Positions 37,263 through 46,880 of a stretch of 64,000 bases of DNA are shown in pieces. The position numbers and the translations under genes are program-made. The stretch comes from an uncultured Eubacteriales bacterium (lineage in GTDB: Bacteria > Bacillota > Clostridia > Lachnospirales > Lachnospiraceae): positions 26,149 to 90,148 of the forward strand of contig UQNS01000009.1 of assembly GCA_900542465.1 (NCBI GenBank), given 5' to 3'. The stretch's first letter is position 1, and each line of letters begins with the position of its first letter. The notes under the pieces were generated by a model. It did no database searches. It saw only the letters and a list, made by a program, of their open reading frames with translations, and was not told where the DNA came from.

Positions 37263-37865
37263 ATGGATAAAAAATATTTTAAAGCTGCAATAGAGGCTAT
37301 TTTATTTGCAAAGGGTGAGCCGGTCAATACGAATGAACTTGCGGGTGCACTTGGTCTAAAAAGGCCTGAGCTCTTAGATCTGCTCACAGAGTTAAGAGAT
37401 GATTATAAAGAAGCTGCACGCGGAATCGAGCTCGTCAAGGTAGAGGATTCCTATGAACTGGCGACAAAAAAGGATTTTTATGAAGTCCTTGCAGCCGCCG
37501 TAAGTTTAGATAATAAATATACATTTACAGAAGCTATGCTTGAGACATTAGCTATAATTGCATACAGGCAGCCTGTCACGAGAGGGCAGGTCGAGGAGAT
37601 AAGGGGCGTTTCATGTTCAGGCTCTATCAGCAGACTGATCGAGTATGGTCTTATTTATGAAGCTGACAGGCTTAATGCGCCGGGAAGGCCTTTCCTTTTT
37701 GAAACAACAGATGAATTCCTGAAAAGATTTGACCTGGAATCGCTGGAGGACCTTCCTGAAGTATCTGAGGATCTTATCGGAAAAATGAAGACAGAGGTAG
37801 AAGAAGAGACCAGAGATATACCGGATGACAATCTTGTCTCCGATTCAGATGATGGTGTACAATGA
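37263..37865 (+). CDS. scpB: Segregation and condensation protein B
   Basis: ScpB is the winged-helix partner that dimerises on ScpA. The 200-residue product shows FKAAIEAILFAKGEPV at the start, the central ETLAIIAYRQPVTRGQVEEIRGV, and the late GRPFLFETTDEFLKRF. Each phrase is a family landmark. An acidic tail follows. The order scpA-scpB is standard. Confidence 0.95.
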   Translation: MDKKYFKAAIEAILFAKGEPVNTNELAGALGLKRPELLDLLTELRDDYKEAARGIELVKVEDSYELATKKDFYEVLAAAVSLDNKYTFTEAMLETLAIIAYRQPVTRGQVEEIRGVSCSGSISRLIEYGLIYEADRLNAPGRPFLFETTDEFLKRFDLESLEDLPEVSEDLIGKMKTEVEEETRDIPDDNLVSDSDDGVQ

Positions 37866-37895
37866 AAAGAAAATCTAACAGGGGAGGGTGATACT

Positions 37896-39275
37896 ATGGA
37901 AAGAGCAAATGCGTGGAAGGATGCAGATAAAACAAAAATTTTTGATTTTGCGGAACAATACAGAAAATTTATTTCTGACTGCAAGACAGAGCGGGAATGT
38001 GTTATTGAAGCGGTAAAGCTTGCAAAAGATCATGGTTATAGAAATTTAGATGATATTGTTAAAAATAAAGAAGAATTAAAAGCCGGAGATAAGGTATATG
38101 CTGTAATAATGAAAAAATCTATTATACTTATCAATGTGGGGGAAGAGTCACTTGAAAATGGTCTTAATATCCTTGGTGCACATATAGATTCACCAAGGAT
38201 CGATGTAAAACAAAATCCTTTATATGAAGATTCAGATCTTGTTTTACTTGATACACACTATTATGGCGGACTCAAAAAGTATCAGTGGGTAGCCAGAGAG
38301 CTGTCTATTCATGGAGTTGTAGCTATGAAAGACGGAAGCATAATAGATATAAATATAGGGGATAGACCCGGTGACCCTGTTTTCTGCGTAACTGATCTTT
38401 TACCTCACCTTGCAGATCAGCAGATGAAAAAGACAGGAGAAAAAGTGGTCGAAGGAGAAGACCTCAATTTACTTATAGGATCTATGCCTGCTGAGACTGA
38501 GGACAAGTCTGAAAAAGAACTTGTTAAAAAGAATATTTTATCTATTCTCAAAGAACGATATGGATTTGAGGAAGAAGATTTCCTTTCAGCAGAACTCGAG
38601 ATAGTGCCTGCGGGAGAAGCTAAAAACTGCGGATTTGATTCAAGCATGATAATGGGGTACGGTCACGATGACAGAGTATGCTCATATCCTTCACTTATTG
38701 CCTTACTTGAATCTGATGATCTCAAAAAAACAGGCGTATGTATCCTTGTTGATAAGGAAGAGATAGGAAGCGTCGGCGCAACAGGCATGACATCAAATTT
38801 CTTTGAAAATACAATAGCTGAGCTCATTGACAGGCTTGGAACATATTCCGAACTTAGCCTGCGAAGATGCCTTGCCAACTCCAAGATGCTTTCATCCGAT
38901 GTTTCAGCTGCACTGGATCCGAATTATCCTTCATTTTTTGAGGCAAAAAATGCTGCGTATCTTGGACGAGGTGTAGTGTTTAATAAGTTTACCGGCGCCA
39001 GAGGTAAGTCAGGTTCTAACGACGCATCAGCTGAATTTATTGGAGAACTCAGATCTATCATGGACTCCAATGATGTCAAGTTTCAGACAGCGGAACTTGG
39101 TAAGGTCGATGTTGGCGGAGGCGGCACTATAGCTTATATTCTTGCAAGATATGGAATGAATGTTATCGATTCAGGAGTTGCAGTTCTTAATATGCATGCA
39201 CCTGCTGAAATTATCAGCAAAGTGGATCTTTATGAAGCATTAAAATGTTATAAAGCTTTTCTCGCCAATGCATAA
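37896..39275 (+). CDS. M18-family aminopeptidase (zinc metallopeptidase)
   Basis: M18 enzymes cleave N-terminal (often acidic or hydrophobic) residues using a two-metal centre. The 459-residue product shows the metal His and Asp of LGAHIDSPRID, the catalytic-Glu phrase LVDKEEIGSVGATGM, the metal ligand region MIMGYGHDDRVCSYPSL, and the closing NMHAPAEIISKVDLYEA. Length fits family members annotated as probable aminopeptidase 1. It is cytosolic with no signal peptide. A good ribosome-binding site (GGGGAGGGTG) precedes the ATG. Confidence 0.92.
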   Translation: MERANAWKDADKTKIFDFAEQYRKFISDCKTERECVIEAVKLAKDHGYRNLDDIVKNKEELKAGDKVYAVIMKKSIILINVGEESLENGLNILGAHIDSPRIDVKQNPLYEDSDLVLLDTHYYGGLKKYQWVARELSIHGVVAMKDGSIIDINIGDRPGDPVFCVTDLLPHLADQQMKKTGEKVVEGEDLNLLIGSMPAETEDKSEKELVKKNILSILKERYGFEEEDFLSAELEIVPAGEAKNCGFDSSMIMGYGHDDRVCSYPSLIALLESDDLKKTGVCILVDKEEIGSVGATGMTSNFFENTIAELIDRLGTYSELSLRRCLANSKMLSSDVSAALDPNYPSFFEAKNAAYLGRGVVFNKFTGARGKSGSNDASAEFIGELRSIMDSNDVKFQTAELGKVDVGGGGTIAYILARYGMNVIDSGVAVLNMHAPAEIISKVDLYEALKCYKAFLANA

Positions 39276-39297
39276 TATTAAGGATCAGGAATAAAAA

Positions 39298-40260
39298 ATG
39301 AAGTGGAACAGATATGATATTTTTACAACTACTGAGGCCTGTGACCTTATATGCTCAGAATTAGCTGATCTTGGGATCACAAGCGTTGAGATCCGGGATA
39401 ACCTCGCACAGCCCCGTGAAATACTTGGTGGAATGTATGTGGACATTCCGCTTGATATTCCTGAAGACAATGGGGATGCTGTGATCTCGTTCTATCTGGA
39501 AGAAGGCAAAACGGAAGATCTCAATGCGCTGATATCCGATGTAAAGGAAAGAATAAGATCTCTTTCTGCATTCGTTGATACAGGTTACGGCAAAATAGAG
39601 GAATCCGTTACTGAAGACGAAGATTGGGTAAATAACTGGAAACAGTTCTGGCATACCTTCAAGGTGAATGATCTGTATATAAAGCCAAGCTGGGAAGAAG
39701 TTACACCTGAGATGACAGAGGGAAAAATTCTCAGTCTTGATCCGGGCACAGCATTCGGAACAGGCGCACATGAAACTACCAGGCTTGTTATAAATATTAT
39801 CCAGAAAATAATTAAGGCCGGTGATAAGGTCCTTGATATCGGATGCGGATCGGGGATATTATCTCTGGTCTCATGCCTTTATGGTGCATCGTATGTATTT
39901 GGAGCAGATCTGGATGATGCAGCTATAGAAGCGTCTTACAGCAATGTACGGTTAAATAATATTCCGACTGAAAAAACAGATTTTTTCAATGGAAACCTTA
40001 TTGAGGATAATACATTTCAGAATAAATGCGGTTATAACAGGTATGATCTGGTATATGCTAATATTCTGCCTGATGTCCTGGTCCCTCTGTCCCCTGTAGT
40101 GAGCAGATTCATGAAGACCGGTTCTTATCTTATATACTCAGGGATACTGAAATTCAAAGAAGAGGAAGTCCGGAAAGCTTTGGAAGCTGCTCCCGAGCTT
40201 TCAATTATTGATACTGTTTATGATGGTGATTGGGTGGCGATCCTTGCCAGGAAGAATTAA
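39298..40260 (+). CDS. prmA: Ribosomal protein L11 methyltransferase PrmA
   Basis: PrmA trimethylates ribosomal protein L11. The 320-residue product has the N-terminal substrate domain ending in WVNNWKQFWHTFKV. The SAM-binding motif is KVLDIGCGSGILSLVS (about residue 180), then GADLDDAAI, and the motif NILPDVLVPLSP. LDPGTAFGTGAHETT just before is the family signature. rsmE follows after ten bases, a pairing common in Firmicutes. Confidence 0.94.
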   Translation: MKWNRYDIFTTTEACDLICSELADLGITSVEIRDNLAQPREILGGMYVDIPLDIPEDNGDAVISFYLEEGKTEDLNALISDVKERIRSLSAFVDTGYGKIEESVTEDEDWVNNWKQFWHTFKVNDLYIKPSWEEVTPEMTEGKILSLDPGTAFGTGAHETTRLVINIIQKIIKAGDKVLDIGCGSGILSLVSCLYGASYVFGADLDDAAIEASYSNVRLNNIPTEKTDFFNGNLIEDNTFQNKCGYNRYDLVYANILPDVLVPLSPVVSRFMKTGSYLIYSGILKFKEEEVRKALEAAPELSIIDTVYDGDWVAILARKN

Positions 40261-40269
40261 GGAATAAGT

Positions 40270-41010
40270 ATGCATTCTTTTTTTGCTGAACATAAAAACA
40301 TTGGAACAGAGAATATTATACTGGAAGGCTCTGTTTATAATCATATAAGAAATGTTCTAAGGCTAAAGGCCGGTACCGAGATCATGATCTCTTCGGGAGA
40401 TAACATGAATTATCTTTGCTCGATAGCTGATTTTAGTGAAAACGAGATAATATGTAAAATTATTTCTTCTCATGAGACGATAAACGAACTGCCTGTAAAA
40501 ATATCTGTTTTTCAGGGACTTCCAAAAGGCGATAAAATGGAACTGGTGATTCAGAAAGCTGTTGAGCTTGGGGCATTCAGCATCATTCCCGTTGCAATGG
40601 AGAGATCTGTTGTCAGACTTGACGCTAAAAAAACCAAGGCTAAATGTGAAAGATGGAACACGATAGCGCTTAATGCGGCACAGCAGAGTAAGAGGACATT
40701 TCTTCCGGAAGTCGAAGAAGTTATGACGTTCAATGAAGCCATTAAAAAAGCTGAAGAGGAATTTGATCATATTATTCTGCCATATGAGTGTGCCGAAGGA
40801 TATTCATATACAAGAAAGATCCTGACAGGTATCCCCAAAGCTTCTAAAGTAGCCATAGTTATCGGTCCGGAAGGCGGCTTCGATCAGAAGGAGATAGATC
40901 TTAGTATTAAAGCCGGTGCCAGGATAATTACTTTAGGCAGACGTATTCTCAGGACAGAGACTGCAGCACTTATGTTACTTTCAATTTTTAATTATATATT
41001 TGAGGAATAA
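40270..41010 (+). CDS. rsmE: 16S rRNA (uracil1498-N3)-methyltransferase RsmE
   Basis: RsmE methylates U1498 of 16S rRNA. The 246-residue SPOUT-class product has an N-terminal PUA-like domain (HIRNVLRLKAGTEIMI). The knot motifs are the middle QKAVELGAFSIIPVAMERSV, then VIGPEGGFDQKEIDLS and LGRRILRTETAALMLLS. These are all family landmarks. It lies between prmA and the cysteine desulfurase gene, with five bases to the latter. Confidence 0.94.
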   Translation: MHSFFAEHKNIGTENIILEGSVYNHIRNVLRLKAGTEIMISSGDNMNYLCSIADFSENEIICKIISSHETINELPVKISVFQGLPKGDKMELVIQKAVELGAFSIIPVAMERSVVRLDAKKTKAKCERWNTIALNAAQQSKRTFLPEVEEVMTFNEAIKKAEEEFDHIILPYECAEGYSYTRKILTGIPKASKVAIVIGPEGGFDQKEIDLSIKAGARIITLGRRILRTETAALMLLSIFNYIFEE

Positions 41011-41015
41011 TATAC

Positions 41016-42173
41016 ATGGAAGCATATTTAGACAATGCCTCTTCAACCAGACCAGCACAGGAAGTTGTTGATAAAATGCTGGAAACTCTCACAAATGATT
41101 ATGGGAATCCTTCTGCCAGACATATAAAGGGTGTGGAAGCGGAGAATTACATTAAGGCAGCAAGAGGATCAATAAGCAAAATATTGAAATGCAGGGATAA
41201 AGAGATCATTTTTACGTCCGGAGCCACAGAATCCAACAATACTGCTATATTCGGAGCAGTAAATGCCCGAAAAAGATTTGGGACTCATATAATTACAACG
41301 GCTATCGAACATGCATCCGTACGTCAGCCATTTCTCGAACTTGAAAAAATAGGTTTTGACGTAACTTTTTTACCCGTAAGCAAAGAGGGTATAGTCGATA
41401 TTGAGGCTTTAAAAGAAGCGCTTAGTGAAGATACTATTCTTGTATCTGTCATGCATGTCAACAATGAAGTAGGTTCTATCCAGCCTGTAGAAGAGATAGG
41501 CAGGATAGTTAAGGCTTTTGACCCTGATATCCTTTATCATGTTGACGGGGTCCAGGCTTTTGGAAAAATAAAATTTAATTTTAAGGATCTTCACGCTGAC
41601 TTTTTTACAGCCAGCGGTCACAAGTTCCACGGGCCAAAAGGAACAGGTTTCTTATATTTAAGGGAAGGCGTTCGTATAGATCCTCTTATTTATGGCGGCG
41701 GTCAGCAGTTCAAGATGCGTTCCGGAACTGAAAATGTACCTGGCATAGCAGGTATGGGGGCAGCCGCTTCTCTTGTATATACGAAAGATATCGAAGAAAA
41801 GGTAGGCAGGGTCAGAGACCTTAGAGATTTTTTTACAAAAGAGCTGAAAAATATAGAAAATGTAACTATTAACGGAGCATCTGACGATTCAGTCTCTCCA
41901 CACATAGTATCTGCTACATTTGACGGAATAAGAAGCGAAGTTCTTCTGCATGCTCTTGAGGAAAGAAATATCTATGTCTCTTCAGGCTCGGCATGCTCAT
42001 CTAACAGGCCCGGACTTAGCTTTGCTCTTGGAGCAATGGGAATAGAGGGTAAAGCACTTGAATCAACTATAAGATTTAGTTTTAGTTTCGAAACTAATAA
42101 AGAGGAACTGAAATATACATTGGACGCGATCAATGAACTGGTGCCGTTTTTAAGACAATTTGTAAGGAAGTAA
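41016..42173 (+). CDS. Cysteine desulfurase paired with ThiI (NifZ/IscS type)
   Basis: This PLP enzyme moves sulfur from cysteine to an acceptor. The 385-residue product begins MEAYLDNASSTRPAQEVVD. The PLP-Lys is in FFTASGHKFHGPKGTGFLYL (shown in two parts FFTASGHKFHG and PKGTGFLYL), and the catalytic Cys loop is SSGSACSSNRPG. Adjacent thiI, three bases downstream, makes a role in 4-thiouridine and possibly thiamine sulfur supply likely, as in Bacillus NifZ-ThiI. Other Fe-S roles cannot be excluded. Confidence 0.93.
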   Translation: MEAYLDNASSTRPAQEVVDKMLETLTNDYGNPSARHIKGVEAENYIKAARGSISKILKCRDKEIIFTSGATESNNTAIFGAVNARKRFGTHIITTAIEHASVRQPFLELEKIGFDVTFLPVSKEGIVDIEALKEALSEDTILVSVMHVNNEVGSIQPVEEIGRIVKAFDPDILYHVDGVQAFGKIKFNFKDLHADFFTASGHKFHGPKGTGFLYLREGVRIDPLIYGGGQQFKMRSGTENVPGIAGMGAAASLVYTKDIEEKVGRVRDLRDFFTKELKNIENVTINGASDDSVSPHIVSATFDGIRSEVLLHALEERNIYVSSGSACSSNRPGLSFALGAMGIEGKALESTIRFSFSFETNKEELKYTLDAINELVPFLRQFVRK

Positions 42174-42175
42174 TT

Positions 42176-43354
42176 ATGTATAAAGCATTTTTGATAAAGT
42201 ATGGAGAAATAGGATTAAAAGGAAAAAACAGACATCTTTTTGAGGATGCTCTTGTAGATGAGATCAAAAGAGTTCTGAAAAAGATCGATGGCGGCTGGTC
42301 TGTCATCAAAGAAAATGGCCGCATTTATGCTATATCCAGCGAAGAATTCGATTATGATGAAGCAGTCGACACTTTAACAAGGGTTTTTGGTATCGTTTGG
42401 ATCTGCCCTGTTGTAAGGATCGAAAACAAGGGATTTGAGGATCTGAAGACTAATGTTCTCGAGTATATCGACAAGGCATATGACAAAAAAGCTTTCTCTT
42501 TTAAAGTCGATGCCAGACGGGCAAGAAAAGATTTCCCTCTCAATTCAATTGAGATAAATATGGAGCTTGGCGGCGCTATACTTGCAAGGTTCACTGACCT
42601 TAGAGTCGATGTTCACAAGCCTGATGTTTTTATTAATGTTGAAGTCAGAAACATGATAAATATCTACTCTATTGAGATCCCAGGGCCGGGAGGAATGCCT
42701 GTCGGAACAGCCGGTTCAGCAATGCTGCTTTTATCAGGTGGGATCGACAGTCCTGTTGCCGGTTATATGATAGCAAAGCGAGGCGTCAGGATCCATGCCA
42801 CATATTTTCACGCACCTCCTTATACAAGTGAAAGAGCTAAACAAAAAGTAGTCGACCTTGCTGAGATTGTATCTAAATATGCAGGTCCTATCACACTTAA
42901 TATAATCGATTTTACAGAGATCCAGCTGGAGATCTACAAACAGTGCCCTCATGATGAAATGACTATCATTATGCGCCGTTATATGATGAAGATAGCAGAA
43001 CATCTTGCAAGAGAACAAAAATGCCTGGGACTTGTTACCGGAGAGTCTATAGGACAAGTCGCCAGCCAGACTATGTATGGACTTAACTGTACAAATGCTG
43101 TATGCAGTCTGCCTGTTTACAGGCCCTTGATTGCATTTGATAAACAGGATATTATCGATATAGCGGATAAGATCGGAACATATGAGACGTCCATCCTGCC
43201 ATTCGAGGACTGCTGCACCATATTCGTTGCTAAGCATCCAGTTACAAAACCTAAATTGAATATCATCGAAAAAGATGAGGAAAAACTTTCGGATGTAATC
43301 GATACAATGGTGGCAAAAGCTATTGAAAACGTACAGATAGTTGAATGCGATTGA
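42176..43354 (+). CDS. thiI: tRNA 4-thiouridine synthetase ThiI (short form, no rhodanese)
   Basis: ThiI adenylates U8 of tRNA and transfers sulfur. The 392-residue product has the N-terminal ferredoxin-like/THUMP domain (KYGEIGLKGKNRHLFE) and the PP-loop in LLLSGGIDSPVAGYMIAKRG, followed by FHAPPYTSERA. It stops after the PP-loop domain, without the C-terminal rhodanese of the E. coli enzyme, so sulfur must arrive directly from the partner desulfurase next door. The spacing confirms the pair. Confidence 0.95.
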   Translation: MYKAFLIKYGEIGLKGKNRHLFEDALVDEIKRVLKKIDGGWSVIKENGRIYAISSEEFDYDEAVDTLTRVFGIVWICPVVRIENKGFEDLKTNVLEYIDKAYDKKAFSFKVDARRARKDFPLNSIEINMELGGAILARFTDLRVDVHKPDVFINVEVRNMINIYSIEIPGPGGMPVGTAGSAMLLLSGGIDSPVAGYMIAKRGVRIHATYFHAPPYTSERAKQKVVDLAEIVSKYAGPITLNIIDFTEIQLEIYKQCPHDEMTIIMRRYMMKIAEHLAREQKCLGLVTGESIGQVASQTMYGLNCTNAVCSLPVYRPLIAFDKQDIIDIADKIGTYETSILPFEDCCTIFVAKHPVTKPKLNIIEKDEEKLSDVIDTMVAKAIENVQIVECD

Positions 43355-43397
43355 GCTTAGATTAGCATCTTATATAGTATGAAAGGAGTTGCTTGCC

Positions 43398-43772
43398 TTG
43401 CCTGTTTTACTGGATCTGTTTCTTACCTTTTTTAAAATAGGAGCATTTACATTTGGCGGGGGTTATGCAATGATCCCCGTTATCTCGGATATATGTGTTG
43501 TCAGGAAAAAATGGATCACAGACGATGAGATGATGACGGTAACGATCATTGCAGAATCCACGCCGGGGCCTATGGCGATAAACTGTGCAACTTTTGTCGG
43601 AGATAAAAAGGCAGGGCTGCCCGGTTCGATCATTTCAACTATATGAATAGTTCTGCCATCATTTCTTGTTATCTTTATAATTTCCATTTTTCTAAATAAT
43701 TTCCTTGATATTCCATTAATCAGTAAAGCATTCAAAGAAATAAAAATCGCAGTGGGAATACTTATTTACTAA
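43398..43772 (+). pseudogene. Chromate transporter (ChrA family) remnant
   Basis: A TTG start at 43398 follows AAAGGAG. The first 82 codons carry ChrA landmarks: FFKIGAFTFGGGYAMIPVI and TPGPMAINCATFVG. Then an in-frame TGA (43644-43646) interrupts, after which the same frame resumes with a matching membrane segment (IVLPSFLVIFIISIFLNNF). It ends early at 43772, well short of the about 190 residues of a whole short ChrA. I read it as a broken gene; one mutation to TGA and a 3' truncation. Confidence 0.75.
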
Positions 43773-43822
43773 GTTACGCTTTGATGTATAATGTTGACTA
43801 TGACAGTCAGAAGGGGATCTCA

Positions 43823-44323
43823 ATGAACAATCGTTTAACCAGATGTGATATTCAGAAAATGAAAGAAGAAATAGAGTACAGGACTCTTATCGTCAGAAAA
43901 GAAGCGCTTGAGGATGTTAAAACACAGAGAGCTCATGGCGACCTGTCTGAAAATTTTGAATATCACGAGGCAAAAAAGTTCAAGAACAAAAATGAAAGTA
44001 GAATTAGGCATCTCAAAAAAATGATCGCTACTGCCGAGATCATCGATGATGATTCAGATCCGGAGGCTGCAGGTGTAAATGATACTTTAAAATTAAGGTA
44101 TGAAGATGATCAGTCAGAGGAAACCATCAAACTGGTCACGACTGTACGAGAGGATTCTCTTGCCGGCAAGATAAGCATAGAATCACCTCTTGGTTCAGTC
44201 CTGCTAAAAAAAAGAGCCGGAGATACTGTAACTGTTGTTGTTAATGAAAAAATTTCTTACGACGTTACCATTTTGGCAATTATTAAGAGCGATGATGAAA
44301 GTGAAGAGATATCAAGCTACTGA
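43823..44323 (+). CDS. GreA/GreB-family transcription elongation factor
   Basis: Gre factors enter the secondary channel of RNA polymerase and stimulate cleavage of backtracked RNA. With start ATG 43823 (behind AAGGGGAT) the product is 166 residues. It has an N-terminal coiled coil containing the acidic tip ARGDLSENFEY-like segment (here AHGDLSENFEYHEAKK) and a C-terminal FKBP-like domain including SPLGSVLLKKRAGD. The frame opens 42 bases earlier without a site. It follows the ChrA remnant and precedes a helicase gene. Confidence 0.9.
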   Translation: MNNRLTRCDIQKMKEEIEYRTLIVRKEALEDVKTQRAHGDLSENFEYHEAKKFKNKNESRIRHLKKMIATAEIIDDDSDPEAAGVNDTLKLRYEDDQSEETIKLVTTVREDSLAGKISIESPLGSVLLKKRAGDTVTVVVNEKISYDVTILAIIKSDDESEEISSY

Positions 44324-44340
44324 TAAGGTAAAGGAGCTAT

Positions 44341-46173
44341 ATGTTACTATCTGATTCTCAACTAGCGGCCGTAGATCACCTTGAAGGCCCTGCGTTAGTT
44401 CTGGCGGGGCCGGGCAGCGGAAAGACAAGTGTAATAATCAACAGGGTCAGGCTTTTGATCGAAAAGGCAAAGATTGATCCGAGTCACATATTGATATCGA
44501 CTTTTTCGAAGGCTGCTGCCGGTGAAATGAAAAAAAGATTCAATTTATTTACCGCTGACAGATTTCCGGCGGTTACATTTTCAACTATTCATTCTCTCAG
44601 TTATTCTATATTAAGATCATCTTCAAAATATTCTTCTTACTCTCTTATTTCCAATAATAACAGGTCCGATATTTTAAAAACTATAATAAAGTCCGTTTAT
44701 AACCGCTATGATGATAATTTTGCCAGAGAGATAAGCGGAAATATAAGCTTACACAAAAACACGGGAAAAGATAAATTTCAAGGGAACAGAAAATTAACGG
44801 ACGTATTTGTGTCATATGCTTCATATCTGGAAAAATACCGTCTCTATGATTTTGATGATATGGTCGATTTTGCATATTCCACATTTAAAGGCATGTCTGA
44901 ACGAAAAAGAAAAGAGACCTGTCCATATTCATATTTAATGGTGGATGAATTTCAGGATACCTCGGTCAAGCAGTTCGACCTCCTTTGTGCAGTTGCTTCA
45001 AACGAAAATTTCTTTGCGGTCGGAGATGATGACCAGTCTATATATTCTTTTCGAGGCTCCGATCCCTCTATTATCCTAAACTTCAGGAAAGTATTTCCGA
45101 GATCAGCTATATACATTTTATCTGAAAATTACAGGTCTGTTCCATCTGTTGTAAACCTGTCGAACAGACTGATCCTTCATAATTCCAAACGTTATTCCAA
45201 GTCCGGAAAGGCTGTGAGACCTCAATATTCGCATACTGATTCTATAACTTACAATGAATATGAAAATCATTATGAAGAGGCCGCAGCAATAGCGAAATAT
45301 ATAAAAGAGAAAGAAAATAACAAAGAACTCGCAGTGTTTCTCAGGACCTATGGATCCGGAGAGATCATAAAGGCTCTGCTGGTAAGGAATAATATCGAAT
45401 TTATTTCAAAAGGAAGCGGGAGCATATTTGATTTTATGCCTTTTGATATTATTATGTCATTTTTTACATCTGCATATAAAAACTGTAAAAAAATAAGAGA
45501 TCCAAACAACAGAAGTGAACTTCTTAAAGTTCTTCGCGTCGTGGATCCAACGATCCCGACTTTTCTTTTAAACCGGGAAGATATCCTTATGTCCGATTTT
45601 AAGCCTTGTATAAGTGCTTTACCTGATCTATACGGTAAGTACTCGAAAGTTGAATATCTGCTTTCGCTGCTTTTTTCTTTAAACCCTGAGGCAGGATTTG
45701 ATTTCATAAAAAAAGCATGTGGTGTCGACGTATTTTTTGCAAATGAATATCGGGCATATGGTATTCCACTGGAAAACTATAATGAAAAAATGGACATATT
45801 CAGAGAAATCTTAAAAAATATCTCATCAATAGAAGCTCTTATATCATTTCAAAAAAGCTATACAGACCGGAAGGATATAACTGCAAATAATAAGGCCTCT
45901 GACAGAGCTTCAGTAATTATATCAAGTATCCATTCCGCAAAAGGTCTTGAGTTCGACGAGGTATGGATACCCAATCTAAATGAAGATATAATTCCGTCAT
46001 CTCAGTCAAAGACCGATGAGGAGATCGAAGAAGAGAGGAGATTACTTTATGTTGCAATGACAAGGGCAAAAGAAAAAATAATTTTTTCAGCACATAAATA
46101 TGAGCATGGCAGACCCAAAAAACTGTCACGTTTTTTGTGTGAGTTAGACTTTAGTAACTTAAGCCATTTATAG
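44341..46173 (+). CDS. UvrD/PcrA-type SF1 DNA helicase (short)
   Basis: This is a 610-residue ATP-dependent 3'-5' helicase. Motifs in order are LVLAGPGSGKTSVI (Walker A), STFSKAAAGEMKKR, VDEFQDTS (Walker B), VGDDDQSIYSFRGS, ENYRS, SIHSAKGLEFDEVWIP, and EERRLLYVAMTRAKEKI. It is about 100 residues shorter than PcrA, with a reduced 2B region and no C-terminal RNA-polymerase-binding tail. A DNA-repair role is likely. It is preceded closely by the Gre factor. Confidence 0.9.
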   Translation: MLLSDSQLAAVDHLEGPALVLAGPGSGKTSVIINRVRLLIEKAKIDPSHILISTFSKAAAGEMKKRFNLFTADRFPAVTFSTIHSLSYSILRSSSKYSSYSLISNNNRSDILKTIIKSVYNRYDDNFAREISGNISLHKNTGKDKFQGNRKLTDVFVSYASYLEKYRLYDFDDMVDFAYSTFKGMSERKRKETCPYSYLMVDEFQDTSVKQFDLLCAVASNENFFAVGDDDQSIYSFRGSDPSIILNFRKVFPRSAIYILSENYRSVPSVVNLSNRLILHNSKRYSKSGKAVRPQYSHTDSITYNEYENHYEEAAAIAKYIKEKENNKELAVFLRTYGSGEIIKALLVRNNIEFISKGSGSIFDFMPFDIIMSFFTSAYKNCKKIRDPNNRSELLKVLRVVDPTIPTFLLNREDILMSDFKPCISALPDLYGKYSKVEYLLSLLFSLNPEAGFDFIKKACGVDVFFANEYRAYGIPLENYNEKMDIFREILKNISSIEALISFQKSYTDRKDITANNKASDRASVIISSIHSAKGLEFDEVWIPNLNEDIIPSSQSKTDEEIEEERRLLYVAMTRAKEKIIFSAHKYEHGRPKKLSRFLCELDFSNLSHL

Positions 46174-46212
46174 GTATTACATAATTTTTTATAGAAAAAT
46201 ATTGGTTTTCGC

Positions 46213-46241
46213 TTGAAAATAACCTATATTAATCGTACAAT
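46213..46241 (+). promoter_or_regulatory. Predicted promoter of the Lrp-family gene
   Basis: TTGAAA (46213-46218), a 17-base spacer and TACAAT (46236-46241) precede the regulator by about 65 bases. Confidence 0.75.
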
Positions 46242-46306
46242 ATGAATTAATTAATTTTATTAAGTGAATTTCAGATTACTATAGCATAGATTTTCGGAGG
46301 AAAATA

Positions 46307-46783
46307 ATGGATAAAATAGATAAAAAGCTAGTAACTCTGCTGCAGGAAAATGCCAGGATGCCGCTTAAATCTCTAGCAGAACAGGTTTTTCTATCTTCTC
46401 CGGCCGTATCAGCTCGTATCGAGCGACTAGAAGAAGAAGGAATAATACAAGGTTATGAGGCTAAGATCAACCAACTTAAGATCGGATATCACATAACAGC
46501 ATTTATCAACCTCGAGGTTGCCCCCGCAAGAAAGCCGGAGTTTTACCCATTTGTGCAGGGATGTCCTTCGGTCGTAGAGTGCAACTGCGTAACAGGAAAT
46601 TATTCAATGCTTCTTAAGGTAGTTTTCCCAAGCACATTGGAACTGGATGCTTTCATCGGACAGCTTCAGCAATTTGGAAGAACCAGTACCCAGATAGTTT
46701 TCTCTACACCGGTTGAGCCAAGAGGCATAAATGTTAATGTAGATATTGCTGATGTTGCCAATGCAAATTACAGAAGTAAGTAA
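46307..46783 (+). CDS. Lrp/AsnC-family transcriptional regulator
   Basis: The 158-residue product has the N-terminal helix-turn-helix (LLQENARMPLKSLAEQVFLSSPAVSARIERLEEEG, read as two parts). The C-terminal RAM domain for amino-acid sensing is visible in VVECNCVTGNYSMLLKVVF. These regulators form oligomers and often control amino-acid genes, including branched-chain ones. leuA lies 170 bases downstream with an extended palindrome over its promoter, so it may be a target. A GGAGG site precedes the ATG. Confidence 0.92.
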   Translation: MDKIDKKLVTLLQENARMPLKSLAEQVFLSSPAVSARIERLEEEGIIQGYEAKINQLKIGYHITAFINLEVAPARKPEFYPFVQGCPSVVECNCVTGNYSMLLKVVFPSTLELDAFIGQLQQFGRTSTQIVFSTPVEPRGINVNVDIADVANANYRSK

Positions 46784-46813
46784 GTTAAAATGGCTTTTTA
46801 TTGATAACTTAAG

Positions 46814-46842
46814 TTGACAAAGCTATACTGCCGCGTTATATT
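46814..46842 (+). promoter_or_regulatory. Predicted promoter of leuA, within a large palindrome
   Basis: TTGACA (46814-46819), 17 bases and TATATT (46837-46842). Arms AAAGCTATAC (46819-46828) and GTATAGCTTT (46862-46871) flank the -10 and the start point, extended inward by imperfect GCG/CGC pairs, forming an operator-like inverted repeat. Confidence 0.75.
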
Positions 46843-46880
46843 ACATACTATGAATCGCAGCGTATAGCTTTGATTAGAAG

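Noticed and set aside
43644..43646. TGA in the ChrA frame as selenocysteine
   Set aside because: There is no Sec insertion element after it, chromate transporters do not use Sec, and the gene is also truncated.
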